The translations under genes and the position numbers were made by a program. This document shows positions 25,180 to 34,652 of a stretch of DNA of 64,000 nucleotides, one piece after another (within the stretch, counting starts at the first letter, position 1; every line of letters begins with the position of its first letter). Below the pieces are notes generated by a model, which had not been told where the DNA came from, searched no databases, and saw only the letters and a program-made list of their open reading frames with translations. The stretch is from assembly GCA_963801505.1 (NCBI GenBank), contig CAWDEY010000026.1, positions 124,001 through 188,000 of the forward strand, read 5' to 3'. Origin of the DNA: JAOUFP01 sp963801505. Lineage in GTDB: Bacteria; Nitrospirota; Thermodesulfovibrionia; Thermodesulfovibrionales; UBA6898.

Positions 25180-26163
25180 TTACTTTTGAATATGCAACCG
25201 CTTTTCCCATTGCCATGCAGTCCTGATAATATACTCAAGATCATCGCAGGCAGGTCTCCAGCCTAGTTCGCTTCTTATCCGCGACGAATCAGCGATCAGC
25301 GAAGGGGGGTCTCCTGCCCTCCTGGCCGTCTCATTGACCTTGAAATCAACACCGGTCACCTGCCTGACCTTTTCCACAACTTCCCGCACAGAATAGCCGT
25401 GTCCATAGCCGCAATTAAAGACCCTGCTTTTGTTTCCTTTCAATAGATAATCAAGTGCCAGCATATGTGCGTCAACGAGATCATCCACATGTATATAGTC
25501 ACGTATACATGTGCCGTCAGGGGTGTCATAGTCCGTACCGAATATATTCAGTTCTTCTCTCAAGCCAAGAGCTGTTCTGAGGGACAAGGTAATCAGATGC
25601 GTCGCCTCTTTGTATCTCTGCCCTATCCTGGAAAGAGGGTCGGCTCCTGCGACATTAAAATACCTCAAGGCGACATACCGCAGGTTTGACGAAAGACTTA
25701 CGTCCCTGAGCGCCTGCTCAACCATTAGTTTGGAGGCCCCATAGGGGTTTATAGGAAGCAATAATGTATCCTCTGAGGCAGGTACTTTCTCAGGTATTCC
25801 ATACACCGCAGCAGTAGAGGAAAAGATGAATTTATTGACATTGTATCTGGTACACGTTTCTATAAGGTTCAGAGCGTTCGCAAAATTGTTCCGATAATAC
25901 TTGATAGGATTTCTCACTGATTCGTCCACGACAATATGGGCCGCGAAATGCATCACAGCGTCGAACCTCTCTGTGCTGAATAGTGCATCAAGCGCCTGCG
26001 CATCCGCAAGTTCGCCGACAACGAGTCTGCCGTAGAGGAGGGAATCTTTATTCCCTGTTGAGAGGTTGTCATACACAACGATATCGTAATCCCCCTTTTC
26101 ACCGAGTGTCCTGACCATATGGCTTCCTATATAACCTGCGCCGCCTGTGACAAGTATCTTCAT
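25180..26163 (-). CDS. galE: UDP-glucose 4-epimerase
   Basis: Interconverts UDP-glucose and UDP-galactose for surface polysaccharides. 327 residues, extended SDR: NAD motif TGGAGYIGSH at the N-terminus, FSSTAAVYG with the catalytic Ser/Thr, YGASK with the catalytic Tyr/Lys pair, and the typical YDTPDGTCIRDYIHVDDL segment. It stands alone, convergent with the LOG gene. Confidence 0.95.
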   Translation of the reverse strand: MKILVTGGAGYIGSHMVRTLGEKGDYDIVVYDNLSTGNKDSLLYGRLVVGELADAQALDALFSTERFDAVMHFAAHIVVDESVRNPIKYYRNNFANALNLIETCTRYNVNKFIFSSTAAVYGIPEKVPASEDTLLLPINPYGASKLMVEQALRDVSLSSNLRYVALRYFNVAGADPLSRIGQRYKEATHLITLSLRTALGLREELNIFGTDYDTPDGTCIRDYIHVDDLVDAHMLALDYLLKGNKSRVFNCGYGHGYSVREVVEKVRQVTGVDFKVNETARRAGDPPSLIADSSRIRSELGWRPACDDLEYIIRTAWQWEKRLHIQK

Positions 26164-26348
26164 CTGTTGCTTCTCCCAAAGATTATTTTATTCATATCAG
26201 ACATAAAATCGGCCCATTACTGTAAGGCTGAACATGTCAAAATACTTTACCATGATTTCTCAGCCTTTGCCATAGGGCCGGCACTTTTTAAACAGAACTC
26301 ATTTCCCATCACCTCATAACATGTGGTTGAGGCAAAATTTTGCAACAA

Positions 26349-26376
26349 CTTTTTGCACTGAATTGATTGCAAAAAG
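26349..26376. promoter_or_regulatory. Perfect inverted repeat upstream of the IscA-like gene
   Basis: CTTTTTGCA (26349-26357) and TGCAAAAAG (26368-26376) form a 9-bp perfect dyad with a 10-bp spacer, centred about 105 bp before the IscA-like ATG, with GCAAAATTTTGC just upstream. The placement in a 304-bp gap suggests an operator. The rest of 26164-26467 holds no gene that I can see. Confidence 0.5.
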
Positions 26377-26467
26377 TATTTTAACATTTTCAGCCTGGCC
26401 CAAAAATTTGATTTTTAGGTGAGTTTTTTCTTATTCTAAAAGTAAGTAAATTTTTTGGAGGTTTAAC

Positions 26468-26797
26468 ATGTTGAAAATATCTGATATCGCCGCGGAAAAG
26501 GCGAAAGAGATACTCAAGGCAGAAGGAAAGGAAGGCTGGGGCCTGAGAGTATTCATTCACGGATCAGGCTGTTGCGGCCCAAGCTATGGCATGGACCTGG
26601 ATGAGAACGCGTCCGAAGGTGACGAGATAATTGAGAAAAACGGACTTAAAGTCTTCGTGGACAAAGATGCTTCTTCAAGTCTGAGCAGCAAGGAAATTGA
26701 TTTTATCAAGAACGAACAGGGCGAAGGCTTTGTTATTAACGGCGGTGAGCAGCCTTCAGGTTCATCATGCGGTTCAGGCTGCAGTTCCTGCGGATAA
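26468..26797 (+). CDS. IscA/HesB-family Fe-S protein
   Basis: 109 residues of the A-type Fe-S carrier fold: KISDIAAEKAKEILK at the start, LRVFIHGSGCCGPSYGMDLDE, VFVDKDASSSLSSKEIDF. The usual C-terminal CGC motif is replaced by a Cys/Ser/Gly-rich tail ending SCGSGCSSCG, so ligand arrangement differs from IscA and ErpA. SD TTGGAGG lies 6 bp before the ATG. hemB starts 14 bp downstream, a sensible partner since haem and Fe-S synthesis draw on the same iron. Confidence 0.85.
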   Translation: MLKISDIAAEKAKEILKAEGKEGWGLRVFIHGSGCCGPSYGMDLDENASEGDEIIEKNGLKVFVDKDASSSLSSKEIDFIKNEQGEGFVINGGEQPSGSSCGSGCSSCG

Positions 26798-26810
26798 TAA
26801 CAATCTGATC

Positions 26811-27782
26811 ATGTTTCCTTATCAAAGACCAAGGCGACTGAGAAATGGCGAAACTATCAGGAGGATGGTGAGGGAAACCTCACTTTCCCCTGATAATTTT
26901 ATTTACCCCCTGTTTGTGACCTTTGGGAAAAACATCCGCAACGAGATAAAATCAATGCCCGGATGTTTTCAGGAATCAGTCGACATGATAGTCAGGCATG
27001 CAAAAGAGGTCTGGGCACTCGGCATTCCAGCAGTAATACTCTTTGGCATCCCGGAGCACAAAGACGAGATCGGCTCGGGGGCCTATGATCCCCATGGCGT
27101 TGTACAAAAGGCGATCAGTGCCATCAAAAACAAGATACCTCAGCTTTATGTGATCACTGATGTATGCATGTGCGAATACACAAGCCACGGTCACTGCGGG
27201 ATAATCGAAAACGGGGACGTCAAGAATGATCCCACCCTCGACCTGCTCGCGAAAGAGGCAGTCTCCCACGCCAGGGCAGGCGCTGATATGGTTGCACCTT
27301 CTGATATGATGGACGGCAGGGTCGAGTCTATCAGGATCGCCCTTGATGAAGAAGGATATTCTGAAATACCCATCATGAGTTATGCGGCAAAATACGCGTC
27401 GGCGTTTTACGGCCCTTTCAGGGACGCTGCAGAATCAGTACCCCAGTTTGGCGACAGGCGCTCTTATCAGATGGACCCGGCAAACAGAAGAGAGGCCCTT
27501 AAAGAGGTCGCCCTGGACATCGAAGAAGGTGCGGACATTGTTATGGTAAAGCCTGCTATGACCTATCTCGACATCATTTCCGATATCAAAGAAAACTTTG
27601 ACCTACCTGTTGCTGCTTATAATGTAAGCGGCGAGTATTCTGCTATTAAGGCTGCTGGAAAACTCGGCTGGATAGACGAAGAACGTGCGATGATGGAAGT
27701 GTTGACTTCAATAAAGCGCGCAGGGGCCGATATCATCCTCACTTATTTTGCCAAAGAAGCCGCCAAAGTCCTTAACAGATAA
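26811..27782 (+). CDS. hemB: Porphobilinogen synthase (delta-aminolevulinate dehydratase)
   Basis: Condenses two 5-aminolevulinate molecules to porphobilinogen. About 323 residues from MFPYQRPRRLR. Zinc-type Cys cluster DVCMCEYTSHGHCG, Schiff-base lysines in SYAAKYASAFYGPFR and MVKPAMTYLDI. Needed for the haem of the multiheme cytochrome at the right edge. The start at 26811 was chosen from the family; there is no strong SD, and translation may be coupled to the IscA-like gene. Confidence 0.96.
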   Translation: MFPYQRPRRLRNGETIRRMVRETSLSPDNFIYPLFVTFGKNIRNEIKSMPGCFQESVDMIVRHAKEVWALGIPAVILFGIPEHKDEIGSGAYDPHGVVQKAISAIKNKIPQLYVITDVCMCEYTSHGHCGIIENGDVKNDPTLDLLAKEAVSHARAGADMVAPSDMMDGRVESIRIALDEEGYSEIPIMSYAAKYASAFYGPFRDAAESVPQFGDRRSYQMDPANRREALKEVALDIEEGADIVMVKPAMTYLDIISDIKENFDLPVAAYNVSGEYSAIKAAGKLGWIDEERAMMEVLTSIKRAGADIILTYFAKEAAKVLNR

Positions 27783-27885
27783 ACTGTCGTCCCTGATCGT
27801 CACCTTTAACTTTCCTGTATGAATTTTGTGAACAGCTTCATTTGCTCTTATCAAGAAATACTATTTTGTTGAAAAGCTCCCTGTG

Positions 27886-27957
27886 GTGGCCCGGATGCAT
27901 GAGCAGAGTGCCCCTGCACTGCCTGATGCGCCGGGTATCGGCAGATTCTTTTTTTTC
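27886..27957 (+). other. Structured hairpin with downstream T-run after hemB
   Basis: GGCCCGGATGCATGAGCAG pairs imperfectly with CTGCCTGATGCGCCGGG around 27889-27935, and eight T follow about 13 bp later. The T-run is too far for a canonical intrinsic terminator. It could be a hemB terminator variant or a small RNA; I cannot assign a family. Confidence 0.4.
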
Positions 27958-28044
27958 CGACTAATACAAATTATAGTATCCCCCCAATAAATAGTGTATT
28001 TTATAAGAAAGCATCGAGATAACCAAATGCAGGGGGAATGTTTT

Positions 28045-29283
28045 ATGAACGAAAAAAAAAGCAGCGGCAGAATAATGATAATCGGGGCTGGAGGCGTTGC
28101 AACTGTTGCAGCGCACAAATGCGCCCAGGTCCCTGAAGTCTTTAAAGAGATAATGGTAGCAAGCAGGACGCTTTCTAAATGCGAGACTATCAGCGCTGAT
28201 ATCAAAAAGAGATACGGCAGGGACATTCAAATAGCACGGGTGGATGCCGATAATGTTCCGGAACTTGCCGGGCTGATAAGGAAATTTCAGCCGGATGTCC
28301 TCCTTAACCTTGCCCTTCCTTATCAGGACCTGCATATTATGGACGCCTGCCTTGAAACAGGAGTGCATTACATAGACACTGCCAACTATGAACCACTGGA
28401 TGTAGCTCACTTTGAATACAGCTGGCAGTGGAAATATCAGGAGAGGTTCCGGCAGAAGGGAATAATGGCAGTGCTTGGTTCAGGGTTCGATCCAGGGGTA
28501 ACGAATGTATTTGCGGCCTATGCGCAGAAACATCTCTTTGATGAGATCAGTTACCTGGACATACTGGACTGCAATGCAGGAAGCCACGGTCATGCTTTTG
28601 CTACGAATTTCAATCCCGAGATAAACATCCGGGAATTGACTCAGGTCGTTCGGCACTGGCAAGATGGGAAATGGGTCGAAACGCCAGCGATAATCGAAAA
28701 TGGCAGCGTGCATTTCAGTTTTGATTATCCGGTGGCTGGCGCAAAGGAAAGCTACCTGCTCTATCACGAAGAGCTTGAATCATTAACGCTGAACATAAAA
28801 GGGCTCAAGAGGGCCAGATTCTGGATGACCTTCTCTGAGAACTATCTGAACCACCTCAGAGTGCTCATGAATGTTGGAATGACGAGGATAGATGAGGTCG
28901 AGTACGAGGGACAGAAGATCGTGCCAATAAAGTTTTTAAAGGCCCTGCTTCCTGAACCCGCATCCCTCGGCGCGAACTACTCAGGGAAAACCGTTATCGG
29001 CAACATCATGACCGGGAAAAAGGATGGAAAGACGATAACCAGATATATCTACAATGTCTGCGACCATGAAGAGGCGTTTAAGGAAACAGGTACTCAGGCG
29101 ATTGCCTACACTACAGGAGTACCTGCAATGATCGGCGCGATGATGGTTCTTACCGGTGTCTGGCAAGGCTCCGGAGTCTATAACATGGAACAGTTAGACC
29201 CGGACAGGTTCATGGAGGCGCTCAATAATTACGGCCTTCCATGGCAGATAGTCGAACACCCGGCGCTTTCTGATAAGGTTTAA
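28045..29283 (+). CDS. Carboxynorspermidine/carboxyspermidine dehydrogenase
   Basis: Saccharopine-dehydrogenase-fold enzyme that condenses an aminopropyl aldehyde (aspartate semialdehyde) with putrescine or diaminopropane to the carboxy-polyamine. About 412 residues: IIGAGGVATVAAHKCAQ Rossmann motif at the N-terminus, GSGFDPGVTNVFAAYA, and GHAFATNFNPEINIRE. I used ATG 28045 after AGGGGGAA; an upstream in-frame ATG adds 17 poorly conserved residues. It is followed 9 bp later by the decarboxylase, the usual pair. Confidence 0.92.
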   Translation: MNEKKSSGRIMIIGAGGVATVAAHKCAQVPEVFKEIMVASRTLSKCETISADIKKRYGRDIQIARVDADNVPELAGLIRKFQPDVLLNLALPYQDLHIMDACLETGVHYIDTANYEPLDVAHFEYSWQWKYQERFRQKGIMAVLGSGFDPGVTNVFAAYAQKHLFDEISYLDILDCNAGSHGHAFATNFNPEINIRELTQVVRHWQDGKWVETPAIIENGSVHFSFDYPVAGAKESYLLYHEELESLTLNIKGLKRARFWMTFSENYLNHLRVLMNVGMTRIDEVEYEGQKIVPIKFLKALLPEPASLGANYSGKTVIGNIMTGKKDGKTITRYIYNVCDHEEAFKETGTQAIAYTTGVPAMIGAMMVLTGVWQGSGVYNMEQLDPDRFMEALNNYGLPWQIVEHPALSDKV

Positions 29284-29292
29284 TGTCTGCTA

Positions 29293-30459
29293 ATGGACCC
29301 TGACAAACTTAACAGATTCCTCAAGATTGCCAAAGGCTCAATAGAGACGCCGGTTTATCTCCTCGACGAAAGCCTTATCGAAGAAAACATGAAGGTCCTG
29401 AGATATGTGAAAGACCGGACAGGCTGCAAGATATTCCATGCCCTGAAGGCTTACGCTTCCTTTGCAACATTCCCGACAATGAGGAGGTATCTCGACGGAG
29501 TTTGTGCCAGCGGCCTCAATGAAGCCAGACTTGGCCGCGAGGAATTCGGGAAGGAAGTGCATACGTTCAGCGCGGCCTACAAAGAAGAAGAAATAAATGC
29601 CATCTTAAAATATTCGGACTCAATTATATTCAATTCGTTTTATCAATTTCAGAAGTATTCGCAGCCAGCCAAGAAAGCCGGCGTTGAGATAGGACTGAGG
29701 GTCAATCCGGGTCACTGTGAAGTTCAGACGGACATATATAATCCCTGCGCGCCGTATTCAAGGTTGGGGATAGTGCACGTTATATTCAGCAGGGAATTCC
29801 CAAAATACAGGGGCTTGGTGGATGGTCTGCACTTTCATGCGCTGTGCCAGCAGGATTCAGATGTGCTCGAAAGGACGCTCAGGTCATTTGAGAGGCTTTA
29901 TGGTAAATATATCAAAGGTCTGAAATGGGTAAATTTCGGAGGCGGGCACCATATTACGCGAGATGATTACGACCTTGAACTTCTCATCAGACTTATCAAT
30001 GTATTCAAAGAGAAATATGGTGTCCAGATATATTTGGAGCCGGGTGAGGCAAGCGTTTACAATGCCGGTGTATTGATATCTTCTGTCCTGGATATTGTGG
30101 AAAACAAGGCTGAGATAGCTATCATGGATACTTCTGCAGAGACCCATATGCCGGATGTGTTGCTTATGCCTTACAGGCCGCACATACTTGGGTCAGGGAA
30201 AAGGAATGAAAAGAAATATAGATATCGGCTTGCCGGCCCTAGTTGTCTTGCAGGGGATGTGATAGGAGATTATTCTTTTGACAGACCTCTCAAAAGAGGG
30301 GACAAGCTGATTTTTACGGACATGGCGCTATACAGCATTGTCAAGAACACCACCTTCAACGGAATCAATCCGCCGGACATCGCGGTAAGGAGAAATAGAG
30401 GAAAGATAGAGGTGGTAAGAAGGTTCGGGTACAAGGATTACAGGGACAGACAGTCGTGA
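29293..30459 (+). CDS. nspC: Carboxynorspermidine decarboxylase
   Basis: PLP enzyme of the alanine-racemase fold that removes the carboxyl group to give spermidine or norspermidine. 388 residues. Schiff-base Lys52 in FHALKAYASF, substrate region GLRVNPG, HFHALCQQD, WVNFGGGHH, and EPGEASVYNAGVL. The order dehydrogenase-decarboxylase on one strand matches known spermidine operons lacking S-adenosylmethionine decarboxylase. No speD or speE is seen in the window. Confidence 0.95.
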   Translation: MDPDKLNRFLKIAKGSIETPVYLLDESLIEENMKVLRYVKDRTGCKIFHALKAYASFATFPTMRRYLDGVCASGLNEARLGREEFGKEVHTFSAAYKEEEINAILKYSDSIIFNSFYQFQKYSQPAKKAGVEIGLRVNPGHCEVQTDIYNPCAPYSRLGIVHVIFSREFPKYRGLVDGLHFHALCQQDSDVLERTLRSFERLYGKYIKGLKWVNFGGGHHITRDDYDLELLIRLINVFKEKYGVQIYLEPGEASVYNAGVLISSVLDIVENKAEIAIMDTSAETHMPDVLLMPYRPHILGSGKRNEKKYRYRLAGPSCLAGDVIGDYSFDRPLKRGDKLIFTDMALYSIVKNTTFNGINPPDIAVRRNRGKIEVVRRFGYKDYRDRQS

Positions 30460-30665
30460 TAAGACTATCTAGTGGACCTTATCGTTGCATAAACCGCCCG
30501 CAGGAAGCCGAGAAAAAGGTCTTGCAAGGGCGACAGGAGCCAATATGTTGCAGCTATATGTAAATCTCACGAACAGTGAATTCCTCCCTCCGCTTGGCTG
30601 GCCACGGCAGGGTTTTCTAAGTTGTCGCAGGCAAGCCCTTTTTCTCCACTCCCTACATGCTGTCC

Positions 30666-31532
30666 TTATTTTTTTGCAACTGTAAGGTGAATATAGCTTA
30701 AAAGTGTATATATAAGTTTTGCAGCAAGAAAGTCAGGGGCTTTATTATTGCTTGGACAAAGTTCGACAACATCAAAGCCGACGATCCGTTTTGACTCTGC
30801 TACAGAAGAGAGAAGCTTCAGGACTTGATACCAGCCAAGACCGCCCGGCTCAGGTGTCCCTGTTGAGGGCATGATGCCAGGATCAAAGACATCGAGATCA
30901 ATGGTTATATAGACGCTGCCGGTCAACTGGCGGACAGCATCCTTTATCCATCTTTGCGAATCATGTATATCATGCGCAAAAAACATCTTTTTTTTATCAA
31001 GGTTGGGCCGCTCCGAAGAATCCATGCTGCGGATTCCGACAGAGACTATGTTCTTTGTGTATTCACGAGCTCGCGCCATGACGCAGGCGTGATTGTAAGG
31101 GCTGCCCTCATATGATTCGCGCGAGTCAGCATGGGCATCAAGGTGCAGTATGCTTAAGTTCTTATAGTGCTCCGCATATGCCTTGATGGCCCCAATGGAA
31201 ACCGAGTGCTCGCCGCCAAGGGTTACGACAAATTTATTGTCTTTGAGATAACGGGAAACTTCCAAATCTGTTTTCTTAATTAAGATGGCGGAGGTGGAAG
31301 CGCGAAGCTCGGGAGCTGTGAATATCCCGGCCTTAAAGACCTCGGTGCCGGTTTCTATATCGTAGAGTTCAAGATACTTTGATGCCTCGATTATTGCCGC
31401 AGGGCCTTTGTCCGCTCCTTTCATCCATGTGCTGGTTTTGTCGAAGGGAAGCGGCAGGACAACTACGTTTGCCTGAGAGTAGTCGGTGAGTTCCCCTGTC
31501 AATCCGCAGAAATTGGCAGGTGCTTTTGACAT
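30666..31532 (-). CDS. speB: Agmatinase
   Basis: Hydrolyses agmatine to putrescine and urea. About 288 residues with binuclear Mn motifs: GGEHSVS, HLDAHADSRESY and TIDLDVFDPG. I chose ATG 31532 (MSKAPANFCG), one base after the pdaD stop (TGAGATG), instead of the long in-frame extension that overlaps pdaD. It is co-transcribed with pdaD and convergent with the carboxyspermidine genes, supplying their putrescine. Confidence 0.93.
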   Translation of the reverse strand: MSKAPANFCGLTGELTDYSQANVVVLPLPFDKTSTWMKGADKGPAAIIEASKYLELYDIETGTEVFKAGIFTAPELRASTSAILIKKTDLEVSRYLKDNKFVVTLGGEHSVSIGAIKAYAEHYKNLSILHLDAHADSRESYEGSPYNHACVMARAREYTKNIVSVGIRSMDSSERPNLDKKKMFFAHDIHDSQRWIKDAVRQLTGSVYITIDLDVFDPGIMPSTGTPEPGGLGWYQVLKLLSSVAESKRIVGFDVVELCPSNNKAPDFLAAKLIYTLLSYIHLTVAKK

Positions 31533-31533
31533 C

Positions 31534-32079
31534 TCAGTCCATAATGAAAACTGCTGCGGATAATACTGTGGTCCAGAGACCGTCTTTATTTCCCTCGGCA
31601 GACTGGCAGATATGCTTTGTCTTAAAGATATGGTCGCTTGCAATATAAAGTTGCTTTCTTTCATCCCACGCCTGGTTTGGGTCAAAGGGAATCCCAAGAG
31701 TCGTTGCAAGCATAGTTGCAGCAAGGTCCTCTGCATACTCTCCTGAGATTATGGCCTTTTCGCCAAAGGCATGATGCTCGGAGAGATATCCATAATTAGA
31801 ACAATCTGTCGGCACCGCAACGCCGACGGCTGCTGAAATAAGACGGTTCGGTTCATTTGTGTCATTACGTGACATTACGCAAAAGGTGATCTCTCCGGGA
31901 GATAATCGTTTTAGCCCGGCAAACCGTGAAATGAATTGGCAATTAGGGGGCAATATGCTTGACACATAGACAAGGTTACACTTTTCGATGCCCGCGCTCC
32001 TCAACGCGACCTCGAATGATGAGAGCCTGTCTTTGTGAACTCCTACGCCCTTGGTAAGAAAGGTTTTTTTGGGAGTCAT
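31534..32079 (-). CDS. pdaD: Pyruvoyl-dependent arginine decarboxylase
   Basis: Decarboxylates arginine to agmatine using a self-generated pyruvoyl group. 181 residues. The self-cleavage site is VYVSSILPP; by analogy with the archaeal enzyme cleavage would be between S40 and S41, giving beta and alpha chains. AVPTDCSNYGYLSEHH and EDLAATMLATTLG are typical. SD GGAG lies 8 bp before the ATG. It starts the route arginine, agmatine, putrescine. Confidence 0.95.
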   Translation of the reverse strand: MTPKKTFLTKGVGVHKDRLSSFEVALRSAGIEKCNLVYVSSILPPNCQFISRFAGLKRLSPGEITFCVMSRNDTNEPNRLISAAVGVAVPTDCSNYGYLSEHHAFGEKAIISGEYAEDLAATMLATTLGIPFDPNQAWDERKQLYIASDHIFKTKHICQSAEGNKDGLWTTVLSAAVFIMD

Positions 32080-32190
32080 TCAAAACGCTCCATATAAAAA
32101 TATTTTTTTAAAGACAAATCGTTCATCTAGATAGAATGATAAGATGTCCGTTAACAAATGTCAATAAAGGGTGATTGATTAGCAGGACAA

Positions 32191-34545
32191 TCACCACGCT
32201 AAAAAGAGCTTCTTTATATTCCCTGTCTCTGCACTAAAGTCATCCGCTTTGTGAAACATAAATCCGCGGCAGGTCTCCACCAGAAGATCTTCTCCCTTTT
32301 CAGTTATCTTCACCGCGCCGTCCTGGTCTGTTCTGAATATTCTTTTGCCCTCCAGCTTCTCTATGACCTCATGGCTGGGATGTCCGAAGGAGTTATCTCT
32401 TCCCACTGATATCACTGCGACCGCTGGAGAGACCTCTGCGAGAAACTCATCTGCCGCCGAGGTCTTGCTCCCATGATGTGGAATTTTTATGACATCACTT
32501 GCAAGCCATTTATTCAGATGAGCAAGGTCTTCTTCAGCCTCTTCCTCTATGTCTCCGGCAAGGAGAAAGGACTTTTTCTTTCCGGTAATCTTCAGGACAA
32601 GAGACGAGCTGTTCTCTGCTGAGTAACTGTCCTCCGCCATGGTATAGAATTCTTTATAGGGATGAAGTACTGTTACCTCATAACCGGCTGCTTCAATAAT
32701 ATCGCCCCTTGACAGTATCCGGTGGACTGTATTGACAGGCAGCTCCATGGGATAGATAATTCTGCCACTGTCCCATAGCTCATGCACCCTGAATTTTTTC
32801 ATAATATTATCCACGCCGCCGGTGTGGTCGGGGTGACTATGGGTCAGTACCAGCGCATCGATATCTCTTTTCCCCAGATACCTCAGATATGCCGCTACTT
32901 CCCTGCCTGTCCTTCCTGTATCTATAACAATAGTCTTTTTGTCAGGCAATTCCACGACCGCTGAATCACCCTGCCCAACATCAACAAAGGTGACACTGAG
33001 GTCCTTTTTCTCTGACATGACCAAAACGGCATAGACACAGAAAGGGGCAAGAGGCAGCGCGAGCATTTTTTTATTCCTGTTCGAAACAAGGTACAGGATA
33101 AATCCTGCATAAAACAAAATACATAAAACCAGCGGAAACGCCGGCACTCTCAAATCTGCAAAAGGTATGCCGGCAAAAAATTTAACAAGGACGATTGTCA
33201 GCTCTGATACAGCGGAAACAAGCGGCGCAAAGATATAATGACCTGAAAAAATGTATGCAAAAGACGATATTAAAGACAAAGGGACCAGCACAAACCCGAC
33301 AAGAGGCACAACTAGCAGATTAGACAGTGGAGAAACAAGAGAAACATAATGGAAATAATAGGCCGCAAGGGGAGATGTTCCCAGGGTTGCGGCAGCTGAA
33401 AGTACAACTGCCTCTTTGATGTAGCGGTCAATCCACCCTTTTTTTTCTTTTTGCCCAGGGACCTCATCGACCACGTCCTTTTTTTCAAGGGAAAACCCCA
33501 GGAAAAGCACGGCTATAAAAGAAAGCTGAAAAGACAGGTTTTCTATCACCTCAGGGGCCCATACCACAAGTATAACAGCCGCAAAAAGCAGTGAATTCAG
33601 CCAGAACCCCTTCCTGGCAATCAAAAGCCCAAAGAGAAAAAGGCTGATCATGATAAAGGATCTGACAGCGGGGATACTGCTGCCTGAAATACCCAGATAC
33701 ATGATCATAAACGGAAGGCTGAGGAGTGCTGCGGCCTGTGATGGGGAAATGTATATTGTCAGCCTCCGCAGATATTTGTATGGGAGCCTTTTAATTACAA
33801 ACCCGAACAGAGCAAAGAGCATAACTGAAAACATGCCGAAATGTGACCCGGAAATACTGAGTATATGGACTAACCCTGTAGAGTTAAACGCATCTCTTAA
33901 TTCATCATTGAAAGACGAGGTGTCTCCGGTTGTAATGGCCGCAATAAAGGCCCCTGAATCCTCGCTAAATCTCCCTGAGATGTATCTGTTGAGGGAATTT
34001 CTCTGTCTTTCAAAAACAGTAATTAAAGAGGCTGCAGATTCTCCTTTGTCCTCAGCAGACAAGATATTACCATACAAACGGCCTTGCCCCAGCTGCCCTG
34101 GGTTGAGGCGTGTCCTGTCTTTACCGGTTTCCAGAAGCAGTGCATAACCATCATCATAGTCAACATCAAAATCAGCAGGCATCCGGATTTCCTTGTCATG
34201 CAGCCAATCCAGGTCTTCCCCTGATTCTTCATCCTCTGCAGTATTGACCAAAAAGGTCTGAATATTGCCCTCAGGGGTTTTTGCATTGCCTCCCTGGGTA
34301 AATCTCCCTGTTACTTTCAGTTCCCTGTTCCAGATATAGGACATGTCTGGCGCAGGAGAGTATCTAAAGAACGCATAAAAAACACCTATAGCAATCAACA
34401 GAATATGCAGAAATTTTCTTTTTGATATAAGAAAGACCGCAACCAAAATAAAAAGGCCGAAACTGCAAAACGGAAAGTAATGAAAAAGAGAAGAAAACAC
34501 CACTCCTGTCAGAAAGGAAAGTGGAAGCTGCATCAGATCACACAA
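32191..34545 (-). CDS. comEC: ComEC/Rec2 DNA uptake channel
   Basis: Inner-membrane channel that takes up single-stranded DNA in natural transformation. 784 residues: N-terminal membrane helices, a DUF4131-type OB region, then the competence core (IAAITTGDTSSFNDELRDAF, HILSISGSHFGMF), more helices, and a C-terminal metallo-beta-lactamase domain with VDVGQGDSAVV, LTHSHPDHTGGVDN and PHHGSKTS. All metal ligands are visible. It stands alone; other competence genes are not in the window. Confidence 0.96.
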   Translation of the reverse strand: MCDLMQLPLSFLTGVVFSSLFHYFPFCSFGLFILVAVFLISKRKFLHILLIAIGVFYAFFRYSPAPDMSYIWNRELKVTGRFTQGGNAKTPEGNIQTFLVNTAEDEESGEDLDWLHDKEIRMPADFDVDYDDGYALLLETGKDRTRLNPGQLGQGRLYGNILSAEDKGESAASLITVFERQRNSLNRYISGRFSEDSGAFIAAITTGDTSSFNDELRDAFNSTGLVHILSISGSHFGMFSVMLFALFGFVIKRLPYKYLRRLTIYISPSQAAALLSLPFMIMYLGISGSSIPAVRSFIMISLFLFGLLIARKGFWLNSLLFAAVILVVWAPEVIENLSFQLSFIAVLFLGFSLEKKDVVDEVPGQKEKKGWIDRYIKEAVVLSAAATLGTSPLAAYYFHYVSLVSPLSNLLVVPLVGFVLVPLSLISSFAYIFSGHYIFAPLVSAVSELTIVLVKFFAGIPFADLRVPAFPLVLCILFYAGFILYLVSNRNKKMLALPLAPFCVYAVLVMSEKKDLSVTFVDVGQGDSAVVELPDKKTIVIDTGRTGREVAAYLRYLGKRDIDALVLTHSHPDHTGGVDNIMKKFRVHELWDSGRIIYPMELPVNTVHRILSRGDIIEAAGYEVTVLHPYKEFYTMAEDSYSAENSSSLVLKITGKKKSFLLAGDIEEEAEEDLAHLNKWLASDVIKIPHHGSKTSAADEFLAEVSPAVAVISVGRDNSFGHPSHEVIEKLEGKRIFRTDQDGAVKITEKGEDLLVETCRGFMFHKADDFSAETGNIKKLFLAW

Positions 34546-34652
34546 AGTTCGTAACTGCTTGGGTGTTTAGGCTGTAGTCTGTTAGGACTGCGCAAAGAAC
34601 GAAGCAAGGCTTTCCCCCCCCTAAATACCTACAGTCTATAGACCTGAGTAGT

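Noticed and set aside
27886..27957. SRP RNA or 6S RNA after hemB
   Set aside because: The hairpin lacks the conserved SRP GGAA/AGCA core and the large 6S bubble; kept only as an unassigned structure.
30460..30665. Small gene between nspC and speB
   Set aside because: An open frame exists at 30485 but has no SD and no protein character.
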